The notes under the pieces were generated by a model. The model ran no database searches. It saw only the letters and a list, made by a program, of their open reading frames with translations, and was not told the DNA's origin. A stretch of DNA of 64,000 bases. Origin: Ceratorhiza oryzae-sativae. Lineage: Eukaryota; Basidiomycota; Agaricomycetes; Cantharellales; Ceratobasidiaceae. The stretch lies in the NCBI GenBank assembly GCA_030998015.1, contig JARWMV010000234.1, positions 1,674,001-1,738,000 on the forward strand, in the 5' to 3' direction. The translations under genes and the position numbers were made by a program. Shown here in pieces: positions 46,973 through 62,814 of the stretch. Within the stretch, counting starts at the first letter, position 1. Each line of letters opens with the position of its first letter.

Positions 46973-48211
46973 ATCGAATCTCTTTCTTTGGTTGCTTTGT
47001 CGATATGTTTTGCCTTGGGTTCGCATGTAGATTCGTATACAAAATTAATTATGTTAGATCATAAAGGAACCCATCGTAGCCCGATAGTCGTCGGGGAGGC
47101 GAGGCTGATCCCGGGGCAAACTCGTGACCAGGTGTCAGCGAACAAGAATAACAAGCTTTAGCAAGCCTAACCCGAGATGTGCACCTCTCTGCGTAGCGGA
47201 GATCAATCAGCAATTCACCCACAGGGGGGAGCTAGGTGCGCCTATCTCCGCAAGCCGGTGCAAGCACAATAGCGCTTCTGGAAACGACGGGCGGGCCCCC
47301 GAAGCGGGACAACCGACGAGAAGACGAGCTCGGCAACAGAGACAAGGGGGCCAGGGACGTCGTCGTCGAGAAGCCCCGGTCCCACGAGTGTCCGCCCTCG
47401 AGGGCCTGCAGGGGAGGGGGGCATCCTGATTTCGTATGGGGCAGTAGTTTCAGCCACCATGACGAAGAGGGTGACTTCCGTGTGCATCCCAGCACATCAC
47501 GGGACATGATGGCGATGATCTTGCTCCATGATAACGCACGCCACTCTCGCGCGGTAATCTGGTTTAGGACAGGACCGAGACAGATTACAGAGGGGGCTCG
47601 TCACAGCAGAGAAACGTGGCCAACAGCCCAGGGAGTGCATAGACTCTTGTCGACCGAAAGAGGACAGAGCGTACAGCTGGCAAGCCTAGGGGCTGATGTC
47701 ATCCATAGAGTGTGCCTATCGATAGATAGGTCGGCATGATCCAGACAGCCCCGAGATGCAGAGCCCAGTCGCTCCCACGGGATCAGCTTCGACATCTGGA
47801 AATCAGCGAAGCACAGGGCCATGATGCGCGACCCACTCGGCCAAATAGACTTGGGAGTGCAGGGGGAACGTGGTGTCTGGGCTTGGTTGTCACGCAGGCA
47901 TGTGGCCTCGAGTTCGACGAATCGAGCGAAATGAATGCGAAACGGGGAAGGACGAAAAATGTGGTATGATATGCTAATAGTGGCAGTTTTGGTACATGCG
48001 AGACCCTTGTGAGTGTATTCGTACAGACAACAGTGAAGAAAAAAGTGCAAAGGATTCGACTAGGTTTCAAGAGAGCAAAAAAAAAGGGAGCAGAGGCTAT
48101 ATGCGAAAGAAGGCATAAGTAGGAAATCAAAATGATAATTCAACCAGTCGTTCAATCAAGGGTGCACGTCGTCCAAGGGGGGCGTGAAAATGGATGGGCA
48201 AAGCAGATCGT
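46973..48211. other. 1.2 kb intergenic region between convergent genes
   Basis: GC-rich at first, then AT-rich with a purine run near 48075-48090. Several overlapping open frames exist on both strands, but none shows a domain, and they mirror one another as expected for GC-rich non-coding DNA. Confidence 0.35.
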
Positions 48212-49166
48212 CTAGTCATAACCGTTGTCGACGAACCAGGAGACGTCGCCGAGCTGACGCTCCCACTCTTCGAGGGACTCTTCGTCGCTACCGTCCTCAC
48301 TGGACCAGTCGCCAAACGAAGAGCCGTTGTCGGAGCTGCCGCTGTCGTCGCTGACATCGCTCTCGTCAAAGGCGAGTTTGCGCAGCGGCGAGTGGGCGGG
48401 CTGGCCGAGGCCAATGACGCCGAAGCGGGGGAACCGCCTGCGCTGGGAGCGCCTTCGCACGCGGTTGAGGATGGACTCGGACCATGCGGGCCTGGACCTG
48501 GTTGTTGTGCGCGGCCTGGGCGGCGCGGGCCATGTCCTGGATCTGGCGGGTGGTGAGCACGCGCAGGTTGAGCGGCCGCGTCATTGGTTTTGACTCGACG
48601 GGTGCGGGCTTGGCTGGGGCGGGAGCGGGGGCAGCCTCGCTCAGCGCACCACCGGCTGCGTACGGGTTGACCTTCATGGGAGACGACGAGCGGGAGGGGG
48701 TGGGTGCGGGTGATTGGACAAAGAAGCTCGTCGACGCCGGGAGAAGGCGGGGACGCGCGGCGGGGGTGGGGGATACGGTGGGCTCCTCAACCTCGGAGAG
48801 ATCGCTCAGGGCACCTCCAGCGGCGTACGGGTTGACTTTGGCGGGCTGGAGAAGGACACGAGTCAGCACGCGGTTTTATACGGGCGTGTTGGCAGGTTGC
48901 GACGGTTGGGGAGAGAAGGCAGTGGGTCACGGGTCACTGACCGTTCGGGTCACGCTCAAGCGCCGACCGCCGAGGCCGGGCGGAGCCATGGAGAGGCCTG
49001 CATCGTCGTCTGATGTACACGCACTCGTGCTCGCCACGGTGGTCGGCAGCGGGGCGAGCGAGGAGAAGTTGGGTGGGTCGTTGACAATGCTGATGGTGAG
49101 CCTGCGCGGCATGCGGCGGGGCTGGGACGGGACGACGGGGGCGGTGGGCAGGACAGATGTGGCCAT
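48212..49166 (-). CDS. uncharacterised low-complexity protein with a repeated 12-residue motif
   Basis: I do not recognise this protein. It starts MATSVLPTAPVVPSQPRRMP then RRLTISIVNDPPNFSSLAPL, with Ser/Pro/Ala-rich sequence throughout. The string KVNPYAAGGALS occurs twice (about 48640-48680 and 48800-48850), separated by a Ser/Pro linker. A short helical part (LTTRQIQDMARAAQAAHNNQ) precedes an Arg patch (RRRFPRFGVIGLG) and a very acidic tail (SDVSDDSGSSDNGSSFGDWS) ending WFVDNGYD. The joint near 48455-48500 is unsettled: either a 40-nt GT-AG intron, short for this genome, or a one-base indel, because both flanking frames look coding. No domain, signal peptide or membrane helix. Probably a disordered regulatory protein; only inference. 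Confidence 0.55.
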
Positions 49167-51477
49167 GATGCGTGGACTGGAGAATCAAGTGAATAATGTT
49201 ATGTGTGTACAGGCCGAGTCGGGGGAACAGCTTGTTGCGCCGCTGCATGATATATGGGCGAGATGCGGCCTCCTGGTGCCCGGGGACACGCTGGGGCCTT
49301 GCTTCCGCGCACGGCATCCGGGGTCCGGTGATCGTGATTCTGGGTGCGTCCGGAGAAGCCGGACGATCGGCCCAACACCGCCAAACACAGCGTGGGGCAA
49401 CCTTTGACACTCCAGGCCGGCGGATCGGGCGTGCTCGCTGGCTGCTGCCTGGCAAAAGGGGCGCAGACGCAGCAGAGGTCGCTGCAGGCACGTGTTCGCC
49501 ATCGCCGCTCCAACAGGAGACAGCGGCGCACCACGTGCCCCGTGCCAGGCCGCGGTCGTCCCCACCGCCCCCGGCGACGCCCCGGGCCCCGCCGCGCACA
49601 AAGAGTCCGCGCCGCTCACACGGCCTGCTGCGCCCGTGCTCCGCTCGCCTCGGATCCGCCGACGTCGGTGCGCCGTCTGCAGCTCGCCCTGGGTGTATGC
49701 GCTTATGTCATTTCTATTGTCTGCGCTCCAGCCGGCAGTGCACATTTCACCTGCACTCGGGCGCTGCCCAGTCTGGTCCTGGCTCTGATAGAACACCGCA
49801 TGCATCCCCTGCATCTGTCCGCTTGCGAGCGCACCGTATGGATCGCGCCCCCCCGTATATCACTCGGAGGAATGCCCCCCACACTCATCATGCGCGCCCA
49901 CACCACCATCGACTCTTTTTGCTATCGCTCGCCTCGATATGCATCCTGATTCGCGTCGCTTGCGCGGACCATCCACGTATGGCCGGCCAAGCACGCCCAT
50001 TCGTCCTAGTCTCGCCGCCGCGCGCTACCCCGGATCTTCCTACGCTCTGCGCACCCAGTCGTGTCCTATCGCGCTCGCCTACCCCGGGCGCTTACGGGTT
50101 CCGAACGCGCACGTTGTCGGCGTCGTCTCTCGCTTGAGAATTAATATCATTAAATAATCGAGTTCCGCTGCTATAGTTGGCCTCAAATATGCTAATACAT
50201 CATTTCACGTTGTCCTCGACGCTCGGCTTGCCTATGCAATAATTCAATTTCATTCGCTTACCTGGCCTATTTGCGGGGTAGACAGCGACCCTCTTTTTTT
50301 TTTTTTTTTTCTATACACGTCGCCTCTGCGTATGAAACTTTAAGTCGCTCGGGCGCCTTGACACGTCTTGGCGAGTGTTTCGGCGTTTGTTTGACCCTCC
50401 CATCGCTTTAGCGCCAAACAAGCCATGTCCAAAACGGCCGAACCATCAACCGACGTGTCGTTGTCATCCAGAGCCACACAAGCCGGGCTTCTTTGGCCCC
50501 GTCAATAGTCGCACACATACATACATACACCTCCCACGAGACAATTGGGATGAGAACGGTTTCACTGCTCCTGAGCTTGGGAGCCGCCTCGGGTCCTTTC
50601 TTCTCCCCACACACTCCTCTCGTCCCCCCCGGCTTGGACAATCACCGCACAACTCCGTCGGTAACCCGGTAGCCACATGTGCATATACCTCGCCCCGTCC
50701 ATCCCGTTGTTCGCGGAACCCAGGACCGAGCCACAGCGCCCTGAGCTCGACAACCCTCATCGTCTAGCAGCCTACTGGCCTCGGCTTATCTTTTGTCTCT
50801 CCCCCCGTCCATATTTGATTTATTTGTATCGGTTTACGAGACGGCAGCCGGGGCTCTGAGGTTCTCCTGCCGAGTTAATACTGAAATCCCTCGCTGTAGA
50901 GCTAGCCGTTTGTCGGCTGAATCGACTCGGCGGTATCGTGCGGCGAGACCTAACTTGGGTTTGATCACATTAACGAATTTGTAGATCCACAGCAGAGCAC
51001 TCTAGAGCCCAGGCACTTCTAACGCCCCAATTACCCCTATCCTTATCCCTCTTTTTGACATGACCACGCACCCCAGACTGCAAACTGCTCAAAGAGGATC
51101 GGGGATGTGCCTTTCGCTGCCCCCTTCAGCGCCAGCGCCTCGACACCAGTCGCTTCGTCCTCCAACCCCCGAACGGCCTCGATCCATCAACGTCATAATA
51201 CAACAAGAAGCCCTCGACTCGCCGAGCGGTTTATGCTAGGAGGATCGTTGAATAGACGACGTTTCAGACAGGGCAGTGAAACCCATTGACGGAATTCGAG
51301 TAGGCGATAGAACAAATGAGTTAGAATTGCTATAGGAATACACCAGCCGATAGTATGGGAATAAATTTAGAAACTGATGCATAGAACGTGGTTTATGAGT
51401 ATGTTCGTTCTGTAGAGTACGGATCACAACTCGCCAGAAGTACGGCAGAGGAACTAGGTCATTTGACCTTGGGCCAC
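49167..51477. other. 2.3 kb intergenic region with poly-T and a possible small gene
   Basis: The first kilobase is strongly GC-rich; its long open frames on both strands overlap and show no family character, so I do not call them. A 17-T run is at 50294-50310. A frame at 51107-51289 (ending RRRFRQGSETH) has protein-like composition and a possible acceptor just upstream (about 51078), and a short ATG frame starts near 50424, so a small spliced plus-strand gene is possible but unproven. Two CACGTG-like sites occur around 49485 and 49534. Confidence 0.3.
50294..50310. repeat. poly-T run (17 T)
   Basis: A simple homopolymer in non-coding DNA, directly visible. It is also a place where read length errors are likely. 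Confidence 0.9.
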
Positions 51478-54393
51478 CTATGGCCACCCAGGGTCATCCA
51501 TCTCATCGTCATCTTCGTCATCCGACCATTGAATATGTTCTTCCTCGTACGCCGGAAACGGGTTAAGTCTCTTTTGCTCCAATTCACACCCAATCTTGGT
51601 ATCCCAATCATCGCGCATATTCACCCACACGACTCGACTGCCAGCCAAGCGAAATGAAAGATTTAGTCTCTATACGCAACTTCAAACACTCGACTCACAA
51701 TTCAACCTCGACCTCGCTCTGCACCCATCCCAATGGCTCGGGCGGCACAGAATTAGACACAACACGACCCATCCCACGTTGGCTTACTCGCACATCAATC
51801 CCCGGCGGACCGTTCGGGTCAGAATTGAACGAAAAGAAGCCCCAGAACTCGCGCGGTCCGGCCGTCGCTTGGCTCGACTTGCGATAGAAATACAACGGAC
51901 GAGTCCCGAGTTCGGGGCAGTATCGTTTGTGGAGCGACATGGAACATTCGGTCCGAGTAACTTGCGAACAAAGTTAAGCTCTTGAAAAGGTGAGATTGAA
52001 ATGAAAAGGGTATACGTACTGACGGCCAAATTGTCAAGTTCTTGGTTCTTGCGCTTTGCGCATGCCTGAAGAATGATCTTCCATTGGTCCCATGGCACCA
52101 TGTCAAGTCGGGGTGATTCATATTCAAGCTGGATCCACTCCATGTCCTTCCAAGGCTCCAGAGCAAACCTGCAAAAAGATCAAGCCGTTGCGGCATGTAT
52201 GCGTGGGTTGACTAACCGCTCCCATTCTCCGTCCGAAGTTCGCTCAAACCAGTTCTCCCTATCATCCCTGCCGTATCCAATCAACTTGTCATCCTTAGTC
52301 TGCCCCACAGCATTCAGCATCATGAACTGTCGCAAGTGTTCCCGGTTGTGTCCGGTTAGCCCCTGCTTCGGCATCATATTCAGCTGGTCAAACGACATGG
52401 CGTCCTCATTCTCCCAGGCAACAATAGTTCCGGCGTGCACCTTCCAGTCGTTTGGCGGATACCTAAACCAGGAAAGTCGTTGTTCGGCGGGCCAAAGACC
52501 GATCTGCTTGGCGACCTTCCAGAGAGCAATCTTGTCCCAGGGGCCATCGTGCGCGCGCAGTGTGGCCACTGCGTCCCGGGTGATGCCTTGCTTGTCGGCT
52601 TGCTGCAAGAGTTCAACAAGCTCTTTGATTGGCCAGGAAATATCCTCGGGGAGGTCCATCGGATCCCAAACTTCCTCGCTCTGATGGGAAAATAGTGTTA
52701 GTTAAGATGTCGGAGATGTTACGGAAGACTTACGATGAGGAATTTGTCGCCTTGCGTGCTGGGTACGATTGTAAGCGTGCCATCGGGGCGAATTTTGATG
52801 CTCTCCCACTACACGTGAACACATTCTGTTGTTTCAGTGCCACCCCATTATATCAGCGCCTACAAAGCAGGGCTCACGTTCATTTGCTTCTTGATTTTGA
52901 GGTACTCAAACGCTTGCTGAGATTAAAATTAAGTTAATATTCGTCCAACCGCAAGATACGATTGCCCTCACCATTGTCTGCTCAGCCTTTATTCATTAAT
53001 TAGAAGGGGAAAACGATCAGCATGAGGCTAGATGATCATATCGATTGAAGACCGCCGATATGAACTCACCACTTGGCACAGCAATTCAACAGATTGTTTG
53101 GATTTCACAGCGTCAATCCATGGTTGGCCCTCGGCTACAAGAAACAGGGGTCAACTTTACATTACAGATGTGAGCACTTGTGCGCACCGGGAGCGAACAC
53201 GAGTTGCGCGCATAGCTGGCCGTCAGGCAGACGGTTGACGGAGCCCCCAAAGAGCTCAGGTATATTTGGATTGCTGGGTGGCCGAGTTAGACGTGTGCAT
53301 GGTGATGAAACGCAGCCTACTTTTTGAATGTGTGATGGTGGCCCACAATCTCTTGCACTTCCTAATGCATACTTAGCTCTGTCCGCCGTATTGTCAATTG
53401 CGTACACACCGTTAAAATCCCATCCTCTGGTCCCCCAAAGTACTCTATTATCTCAACGGGTGCGTCCTTGTACATCCCTCGGTGTGTTGCAACATGCATG
53501 TGCTCTACGGGAGCACTCTCGACAGGCCCACCATCAATTCTCTCCACCTTGACGAGGTTTTGTATGACCAGTCCGTTACCCTTGTGTACGGACTTGAGCT
53601 ATACGGTGTTAGTCCAGCACAATAATCTTGCGTGTGTAACCTACTGAGGGTATAATCTTGTCATACTCTTCGGGCAAGACAATGTTTTGTTGAGCAAAGA
53701 CACCCGAGACCTAAAGCGCGTGTCAAGCTACGCCCTACTATGCCAACCTTGACGCACCAATGCTTGCTCCATCAATCCAACCGCTTGCTGTTCATAGTCG
53801 TCTATAATCTGTAGGAATCTCGTGGCACTGGCTAGCAATGAAGGCATTTGCACCGAGTTCTCTATCTCTATTCGGTCAAGCAAAGCCTCCAGGTCACTGG
53901 AATAATGTCAGAGTGGTATCGGCAGGCGAATGAACTACTTGCTTTCTGAACCGCTCCATCGTAGGGTTCATATAACCCGGGTCGTCCGCATGAGAGTCAA
54001 TAGTGGTCAAGAGTCGCTCCAGTCTGCCTGCAAACTCGCCGAGCTTTTCGCGGCTCGATGTCCAGTCCTACCAATTGTTGGTCACATTCATCCCATGGTC
54101 CAGCGGCAACTCTAAATCACCTGGGAAGATTGCATGCTATTGACCACGTCTCGAATAATAGGCAGGCCGGTCATGGTGGCTAGAAAGATGCCTGCATCTG
54201 GGATACGCGGCTTGAGCTTCTTGGTCAGGTCGTCCAAGTTGGAAGTCCATTTGCTGAATTTGGTTCTTAGCTTGGGTTTACCTGTGTCGAGTGAGAGGCA
54301 TGTAAAGCCCCTTGTCAAAGGATCCACAGGCACGCTGGGTGATGGAGCGGGGGCTCCGAGAGTGGATGCAGAAGCGATGGGAGCGGCGGGCAT
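51478..54393 (-). CDS. uncharacterised multi-exon protein, about 700 residues
   Basis: I do not recognise the family. The ATG at 54391-54393 opens MPAAPIASASTLGAPAPSPS, a disordered start, then a helical part: KLRTKFSKWTSNLDDLTKKL, GIFLATMTGLPIIRDVVNSM, LASATRFLQIIDDYEQQAVG. The middle has VIQNLVKVERIDGGPVESAP, HVATHRGMYKDAPVEIIEYF and GGPEDGILTE. Then EEVWDPMDLPEDISWPIKEL, WKVAKQIGLWPAEQRLSWFR, PPNDWKVHAGTIVAWENEDA, and LTGHNREHLRQFMMLNAV show many Trp. The end contains GTRPLYFYRKSSQATAGPRE, EFWGFFSFNSDPNGP and an acidic tail SDDEDDDEMDDPGWP. Introns are about 50 nt. No signal peptide and no membrane helix. The coherent exon pattern with many Trp/Pro turns argues for a real conserved protein; a kinase or scaffold role would be a guess, so I give none. 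Confidence 0.7.
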
Positions 54394-55841
54394 TGCGGGT
54401 CAATCTCAAACGAAATGGGCAACCAACGCAACATTTTGAGCAAGCCGAGGGACAAGGGTCGCATAAATCCTGATTAAATGAGCAGACAAATGGTGCGGCC
54501 AGCGCCGCGTATTCGGACGTTGGTGAGTTGCCTGGTGATAGGAGATTCACGAGTTTCGGGCACATTTAGTGTTTGAGCACCTGAATAGGCAAATTTCGAT
54601 GTGGGTGTCAGCTGCGCTGTCTAGAGTTTGGGTGTGTTGAAGTGTACGTCACGGCTGGGCGCATCCGATGGGTTATAGCCGACATCGAGCACGATAAAGG
54701 AACATCCCTCGGACGTGAAGTGAGTGATGGAGTCTTGTGCTCGAGAGGGCAACGAATGGACGAATTTCGACGCAGAGCAAGCGGCCCAACGGGACCAAGC
54801 AAATTGACCGATAAAGTGTGATGGATGGAATCAAGGCTGGTCGCTGGTCACGTGGAAAGTCGGGTCCAAAGCTAACCCGACTCCGGCCTCCACTTTCGCG
54901 TTTGCCCCTATTCTTGATTGATTAGATAAGATTTGTTATCTACGTAGCGATATGAATACATTCCCTTTAATTTGAACGGAGATTTATCATAGCTAATCTG
55001 ACATTTTGGACAGAAATTCCCGGGTACGAACCGCCCTGCGTTCTGACCAATACGGTCCCGTGAATCACTCTGCACCCCGCCATTGGGCGAATTCCTGGGC
55101 AGAATTATGCGGTCTGGACATAAGGCTCCAACCCGCCTCGCCCGAGTGCTATATGTATACCCGCACCCCAATAGTTTAAGTTGTGCTCTAGGCCTTGTGA
55201 TGGCCGGGAATACTCCCGCCTTCTCGAAAGAAACAAAGTTTGACATGGGCCACATTTGGCACTCTGGGAGACGTCGCAGGCATTACCCTTGACGTCACAG
55301 CGATCGAGCGCTCTGCACGATGAAGTAAAAAATGAGTACATTGCAGACAAAGCGATAGATGGGGACAGGCTCGTCATGGTGAGATTAAGTTGGCGCTTCG
55401 CTAGGGAAGATACGGAGGTTGGAGGCTACGGCCGGGGGAGCGGAGATCAAAAACAGGAGCAAATCTGGGAAAAAAGAGCTGAGATGGGAATGAAAATCGG
55501 GCCGATGCCGCCGGTGGGTGGGGAAGGCGGGGCTTATTTACAATGTCGCCTGAGCTCATGGATTAGGCGCACCGGGACACGTTCGATTGGATCTGGCGAA
55601 TCATGTGCTGAGCTTATTTGTTTGCGCCGGACTTAAATCGGATTAGTCGCTGGGTTCGCGAGCAACACGTTCTCCACGCGCGGCGAGCAGCTCAAGGCGC
55701 CGAGCGAGGGTATATCCTGCACCCACAGGTCACAGCTCTATATTTGCCGAACAACGCCTAATTGATTGCGCCCGTCCCCTTCCCGACGTCAGCCCCACCC
55801 GTTTTCCGCCCTCCACCTCGCCTCCACCACATCCAAAGACG
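54394..55841. other. 1.4 kb intergenic region, likely shared upstream DNA
   Basis: It lies between two diverging genes. A CACGTG box is at 54849-54854. Short open frames only. The 150 bp before the SRPK start are C-rich. Confidence 0.4.
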
Positions 55842-59053
<3,212 letters not shown>

Positions 59054-59306
59054 TATTTAGATTTCGATTGAACTATGCTATGCAACACCTGTTTACGTAC
59101 ATACACTCCCCTCTGCCATTTTCTATGCTTTAGTTTGATTATGGTGTCTTTGTTTACTATTTGGCCGTGGCCGTTGATACAGGCTGTGGTTTGTCGGCGG
59201 GGTTGGTGTTATTGTGAATATGCATTGAGTAGTGTACAGTACAAAGATCCCGGGGACACATCAGAAGACGAAGTACAGGTATACAAACAACGAGGGTAGC
59301 CTTTGT

Positions 59307-59736
59307 TCATTGAAGCGGCTCAAAGGACACGTCGTCCTTGAACATGGAGACCATCTCGGTGATGTCCATCTCGGGCTGGGTATAGTTGGCCAAATCGGCC
59401 TTTTCGCGCTCGGTCAGGCGACGGGGGCGGGACATGTACGAGGACGTGGGCGAGGACGGTGTCCAGGTGGGTGTGGTGGGAGACCACGAGCGAGCGGACG
59501 AGGTGGACGCCATGCTGCTCGTCGACGCAGAGTGCCGGTGTCCGCGCCGGGGTTGCGATTCGGCTGCCTGCCCGCGCTGGAACATGCGGTCAGTGCTCAG
59601 TCCGGCTCACGCGCGGGGGACATACCGGCCGTTCACTGGGGCCCGGAGAGGACAGCGCATGCTTAAATGCAGCAAAGTCACTAAAGGTAAGCGACAGGCC
59701 CTTTATCGTGGAGAGCGATGCAGACGGCCGGGACAT
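59307..59736 (-). CDS. small uncharacterised protein
   Basis: A two-exon gene of about 125 residues. Exon 1 gives MSRPSASLSTIKGLSLTFSD then FAAFKHALSSPGPSERP; a GTATGT donor at about 59628 and acceptor TTCCAG join it in frame to RGQAAESQPRRGHRHSASTS. The protein ends DDVSFEPLQ after RLTEREKADLANYTQPEMDI and TEMVSMFKDDV. The final 30 residues look like a conserved short helix or binding motif, and the rest is Ser/Pro/Thr-rich. A start further upstream (59856) is possible. I know no function. Confidence 0.6.
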
Positions 59737-60225
59737 TGGGGTGGGGAGCGTTGGGTTTGCGCGGTACGCACCGGAGCAGGAGTATATATCGATGGCATGT
59801 GCTTGTAAGGAAACAATCGGCAGGACGCGTGCAGGTGTCGAAGCATCATTGATCAAGGGAGTCTAATTGTCCTTTGTTGTGCCTCCCGCGTGCGGTTTGC
59901 ACGGATGCCAGCAGGGTTTCGTTGTGTGGCAATCGGCGTTGTCGACGCATATATTTTGCCAGCTGAGACACTACGGCAAGTCTTGCATCAGACAATAGTG
60001 GGACAAAGTGGCGGTGACCGGCGCTTTGTCAAGCGCCGAGCCGGTATTTCACGGTTAGTCGCACAGACCAGAGGAGCTTGTGAGCAGACGGATGGCTCGC
60101 AATTTGTTCGAAATACGGAGCGTCGCACTCTTGCTCTCAACTACCACCAGCTTTTGCCCCCCGTAAGAGAGCAACCCGCAACCCAGCCAGTTTTCCGTAC
60201 TCGAGTCGACCCGTAAACCCGTACC
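59737..60225. other. upstream region of histone H3
   Basis: 489 bp between the small gene and H3; it should hold the promoters of both. No histone-specific element was recognised. Open frames here lack coding character. Confidence 0.35.
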
Positions 60226-61005
<780 letters not shown>

Positions 61006-62711
61006 ACATGCCTAGTTCTAAATTAGCCCTATGCACCCGCCTGTTTATTCTCCTTATTCTGTTGTATCTTGGTGCATTCGGCCTTTGTCTTTATTAGTTC
61101 TTGGATTGAAGACCCCGGATCAGAATACCGGAAATCTTGTATCTAAGTGCTTGTGTGAACTTTTGTTTCCTGGCTTGAATTCGCGTGTCCACCATCGAAG
61201 CAGTCCAATGTGGAGCACCACCATGATGTCAAATGAGGTTAGCACATGTCAAGTTGGTCGGAGTTATCGTCAGTCCATGAGTGTATGCACCGTTGACAAT
61301 TCGACTTGGCACAACATCGACCTCGATGATAACATGGGTAGTACATTTTCACGTGATTCAATGCTGCGCGATGTCTTTTTTTTTTTTTGGCTCGGAAGTA
61401 GCATGGATGACTCCCAGCTGGACCCAAATTGAACCGCTACAACACCAAGGAGAATGGGGCTAATGGGCTCCAAACCATGGTATTGAATGTGGAGTCTACA
61501 AACGAACCGTATAGTCTTTCGTCATAAAAAATACACTCTAGGAATACTAGGCACATATTTTAAACGAACATGCAAACCAGGCGGTGGAGATGTTGCGGTC
61601 CGGATGTATGCACACCCTCGCCCTCTTTGCCAGGCACACATAAAATGTACGCGTTGATGTCAAGTCGTACTCAAATATTGAGTGCTTTATGCAATATTGG
61701 AGAATGCTTAGTCGAGCACCTACAAGAGCCGGACGATTCCGCAAGCCCCCCCCCCTCTCCCCAGTGATTCGTCACAGTACTCACTAACCCGACGACTCAG
61801 CCCTAGGAGATTAAGGCGAAGTCCAGTTGGCCCGTTTTCTGGGAGATCCAATGTCGTAATCGTCTCCTAGATATTTTATTATTATACGTTTGGCTTTAGA
61901 ATTTCTGGATTAACGGCCTGCAGGTCTGGAGATCTGTCAATTCAGTTTTGAACATCGACAGTTTGGTTTCACTCAGTTTGACTCGTTAATACCAGGCACA
62001 TCCCACTGATTCCGACTTACATTTCAAATAGTATCCAACCATTCGCCATGCACCGAAACGCTGTTTGCCTCCAAGGATAAGACAGTCGATTCCTCATCCG
62101 TCTATCAGCATCACACGTCGATAGGAGGTTTCTGCTGCATAGACCACGAATTTAATGTTTAGCTATCGGCTTGGTCTACATTCGTGTTCTATTGTGAAAC
62201 TGTTGCAGCGAAATAGGCTTTCCTCAGAAGAAATGGTTTCTCGTATTCGACATCCCTAATAAGGGATCACGCCGGCAGAAAGGTCGTTGCCCTTGCTCTG
62301 AGAGTTCAATCGAGGTATATCCTAACGCACTCGCATAATATTGGGCGAGCGACTCTGTAGAACACCACAGTGGCGTAAATACATACCAAGGGCCGGAAAA
62401 CGAGTAATTCAATTGGGCTATCGAACATCTATGAGGCTCTAAAATGACCCAGGGATCGGACAGTAGGCGGCGTAGGCTCGTCTGTCGGCCATTGCTCGGA
62501 ACATTAGGAAACAGGTCCAGGGGCGACAATGGAGTGGAGTTCACTATACTACAAAATGCTGCAACGGTCTTACATAGAATAAACTGGAGCCCAAATATAT
62601 ATATATCAGCAAGGCAGACTTGGTGGGCACTTTCTCGGGTACATGTTCGATTTTGTTGACGAATTTCCAGAGAAACAGATGTTATGCTGATAAAAAGTGG
62701 CTAAAACGTTT
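61006..62711. other. 1.7 kb intergenic region, no supported gene
   Basis: Holds the H3 3' region, two homopolymer runs (T at about 61376-61388, C near 61747), an AT dinucleotide run near 62597-62606, and a CACGTG at about 61351. One minus-strand frame of 106 codons (62224-62544, starting MNSTPLSPLDLF) has ordinary amino-acid composition but no resemblance to a known protein and no splice support; I do not call it. Confidence 0.35.
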
Positions 62712-62814
62712 TGCCCCCACACAGGATTGAACTATGGACCTTTGCATGACGTAGATTGGCTGACGAGTCAGGTGATACTACAAGTGCAACGCTCTACCAC
62801 TGAGCTATAAGGGC
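62712..62814 (-). tRNA. tRNA-Thr (anticodon TGT) with a 31-nt intron
   Basis: Reading the minus strand, 5' GCCCTTA (from 62814) pairs with 3' TGGGGGC (ending 62713), giving a full 7-bp acceptor stem with G-T pairs, plus discriminator A. The D-arm TAGCTCAGTGGTAGAGC and T-arm CATAG-TTCAATC-CTGTG fit. The anticodon stem TTGCA pairs with TGCAA; the loop C-T-TGT-A places TGT at 62780-62782, decoding ACA (Thr). An intron (62748-62778) sits one base 3' of the anticodon, the standard nuclear position. A TTTT run follows the 3' end, as for RNA polymerase III termination. Confidence 0.93.

Noticed and set aside
47236..47739. Open frame of 167 codons after the WrbA gene
   Set aside because: Overlapped by open frames in other phases and strands, with no family resemblance or splice structure.
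49196..50137. Long plus-strand open frame of over 300 codons
   Set aside because: The region is very GC-rich, the opposite strand has equally long frames, and the translation is rich in Arg/Pro/Ser without any domain; it is a composition artefact.
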